Below, piece by piece: positions 15,642-16,461 of a stretch of 16,461 bases of DNA. Under the pieces are notes generated by a model that was not told the origin of the DNA, ran no database searches, and was given only the letters and a program-made list of their open reading frames with translations. Numbering within the stretch: the stretch's first letter is position 1; each line of letters opens with the position of its first letter. The translations under genes and the position numbers were made by a program. The stretch is from the NCBI GenBank assembly GCA_026988735.1, contig JALSKR010000261.1, positions 1 to 16,461 on the forward strand, written 5' to 3'. The stretch is from Sulfurimonas sp. GTDB lineage: Bacteria > Campylobacterota > Campylobacteria > Campylobacterales > Sulfurimonadaceae.

Positions 15642-15675
15642 TATAGCTCCTGTTTTTTAAGTTTAAAATCCTGTA

Positions 15676-15681
15676 ATTATA
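15676..15681 (-). promoter_or_regulatory. Candidate extended -10 promoter for acpP
   Basis: On the minus strand ATGCTATAAT gives a perfect TATAAT with the TGn extension, 34 nt before the acpP ATG. An inverted repeat lies directly upstream, over the spacer and -35 region. Confidence 0.6.
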
Positions 15682-15709
15682 GCATAAATATCTTAGAGGA
15701 CATTTATGC
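15682..15709. repeat. Inverted repeat at the fabG stop and acpP promoter
   Basis: GCATAAAT (15682-15689) and ATTTATGC (15702-15709) are perfect 8-bp arms around 12 nt. One arm holds the fabG stop codon, and the other touches the acpP -10 box and supplies its TG extension. No U run follows on the minus strand, so it fits an operator better than a Rho-independent terminator. Confidence 0.45.
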
Positions 15710-16450
15710 CATGTTCATTCCGCCATTAACTTTTAAAGTTTCTCCCGTGATGTAACTTGCATGGTCTGAAAGTAAAAAAGCAGTTGCCTCAGCTACTTCA
15801 CTTGCATCTCCAAAGCGGTTCATAGGAATCTTGTCCGTAAAGCTTTTTTTCACCTCATCGCTTAGCACTTCTGTCATCTCTGTAGCAATAAATCCCGGTG
15901 TGACGGTATTGTATCGAATACCACTGGTTGCCGCTTCAATCGCAAAACTTTTTGTCATTGCAATAACTCCGCCTTTACTTGCCGCATAGTTTGTCTGTCC
16001 GCCGTTTCCTGTTTCGCCTACAATTGAAGCTATATTTACCACCGAACCGAATTTTTTCTTTCGCATAACTTTCATAGATTCACGACATCCTATAAAAGCA
16101 GATGTCAGGTTGGCATTGATTACATCCAGAAAATCTTGGGTTTTCATACGCAGTGCCAGTTTGTCTTTTGTAATGCCTGCATTGTTAACAAGATAAGAGA
16201 GTTCTCCGTCTGCATCAACAATGGTTTTGATTCCATCTATAAATGCTGCTTCATCTGTTACATCAAATCCTATAACTGCAGCACTCCCACCATTAGCTTC
16301 AATTGCTTCTTTGACAGCATCAGCTTCTTTAGCCCCGCTTCTGTAGTTTATCCATACTTTCAAACCAAAACCAGCCAGAGTTTTTGCTATCTCCGCACCT
16401 ATTCCACGACTTGCACCTGTTACTAAAACATTTTTTCCGCTAAATTTCAT
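15704..16450 (-). CDS. fabG: 3-oxoacyl-ACP reductase
   Basis: NADPH-dependent reductase of the second step in the fatty-acid elongation cycle. A 248-residue short-chain dehydrogenase with the Rossmann motif TGASRGIG (11-18), NNAG (89-92), catalytic Asn114, Ser142, Tyr155 and Lys159 (NYAASKGG), and PGF at 185-187. Context beside acpP and fabF makes FabG much more likely than another SDR. AAGGAA precedes the ATG. Any promoter upstream lies outside the window. Confidence 0.96.
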   Translation of the reverse strand: MKFSGKNVLVTGASRGIGAEIAKTLAGFGLKVWINYRSGAKEADAVKEAIEANGGSAAVIGFDVTDEAAFIDGIKTIVDADGELSYLVNNAGITKDKLALRMKTQDFLDVINANLTSAFIGCRESMKVMRKKKFGSVVNIASIVGETGNGGQTNYAASKGGVIAMTKSFAIEAATSGIRYNTVTPGFIATEMTEVLSDEVKKSFTDKIPMNRFGDASEVAEATAFLLSDHASYITGETLKVNGGMNMA

Positions 16451-16461
16451 CTATTTTCCTT

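Noticed and set aside
1..16461. tRNA, rRNA, CRISPR array, integrase or prophage genes
   Set aside because: None was found; apart from the 8468-8736 element the window is densely packed with ordinary coding genes.

Overview
The window looks like a chromosomal segment of a free-living Campylobacterota (epsilonproteobacterium), most like Sulfurimonas or a relative. The DNA is AT-rich, promoters show TATAAT boxes with T-rich upstream DNA and little -35 signal, and several clusters match those I remember from Campylobacter and Helicobacter: secF-secD-yajC divergent from lnt, a K+ channel gene beside rpmB, rpe near dnaQ, and fabG-acpP-fabF-accA. The genus is inference; no search was run.

Layout. 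(1) 1-1964, minus: yajC-secD-secF (secF cut by the window edge), auxiliary subunits of the Sec translocon. (2) 2049-5950, plus: lnt (lipoprotein N-acylation), then ppk (polyphosphate kinase) and a gamma-carbonic-anhydrase-like left-handed beta-helix protein. (3) 5938-8444, minus: rpmB-kch-argJ, i.e. ribosomal protein L28, a two-helix K+ channel with a cytoplasmic RCK module, and bifunctional ornithine acetyltransferase. argJ overlaps the channel gene by 8 nt. (4) 8445-8872: the only long intergenic stretch. It holds a 269-nt element with about 33-bp terminal inverted arms enclosing two long hairpins and a small one, folding as a four-way junction. (5) 8873-11061, plus: a translationally coupled pair, an HDOD-domain protein and a STAS / degenerate-receiver / CheX fusion, which look like signalling proteins inserted between conserved housekeeping genes. 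(6) 11106-13127, plus: rpe-trpF-dnaQ with overlapping ends. (7) 13130-16450, minus: fabG-acpP-fabF-accA, the fatty-acid synthesis core plus the carboxyltransferase alpha subunit of acetyl-CoA carboxylase.

Most interesting points: the structured 269-nt element next to rpmB, which may carry the rpmB promoter in one arm; a strong ribosome-binding site inside kch placed to start a soluble RCK subunit; an RCK Rossmann loop without its glycine motif; and the HDOD / STAS-receiver-CheX pair, whose receiver lacks the usual phospho-acceptor. Four genes (kch, argJ, accA and the HDOD gene) appear to start at TTG, three of them with good Shine-Dalgarno sequences. No tRNA, rRNA, CRISPR array, transposase or prophage gene was seen.
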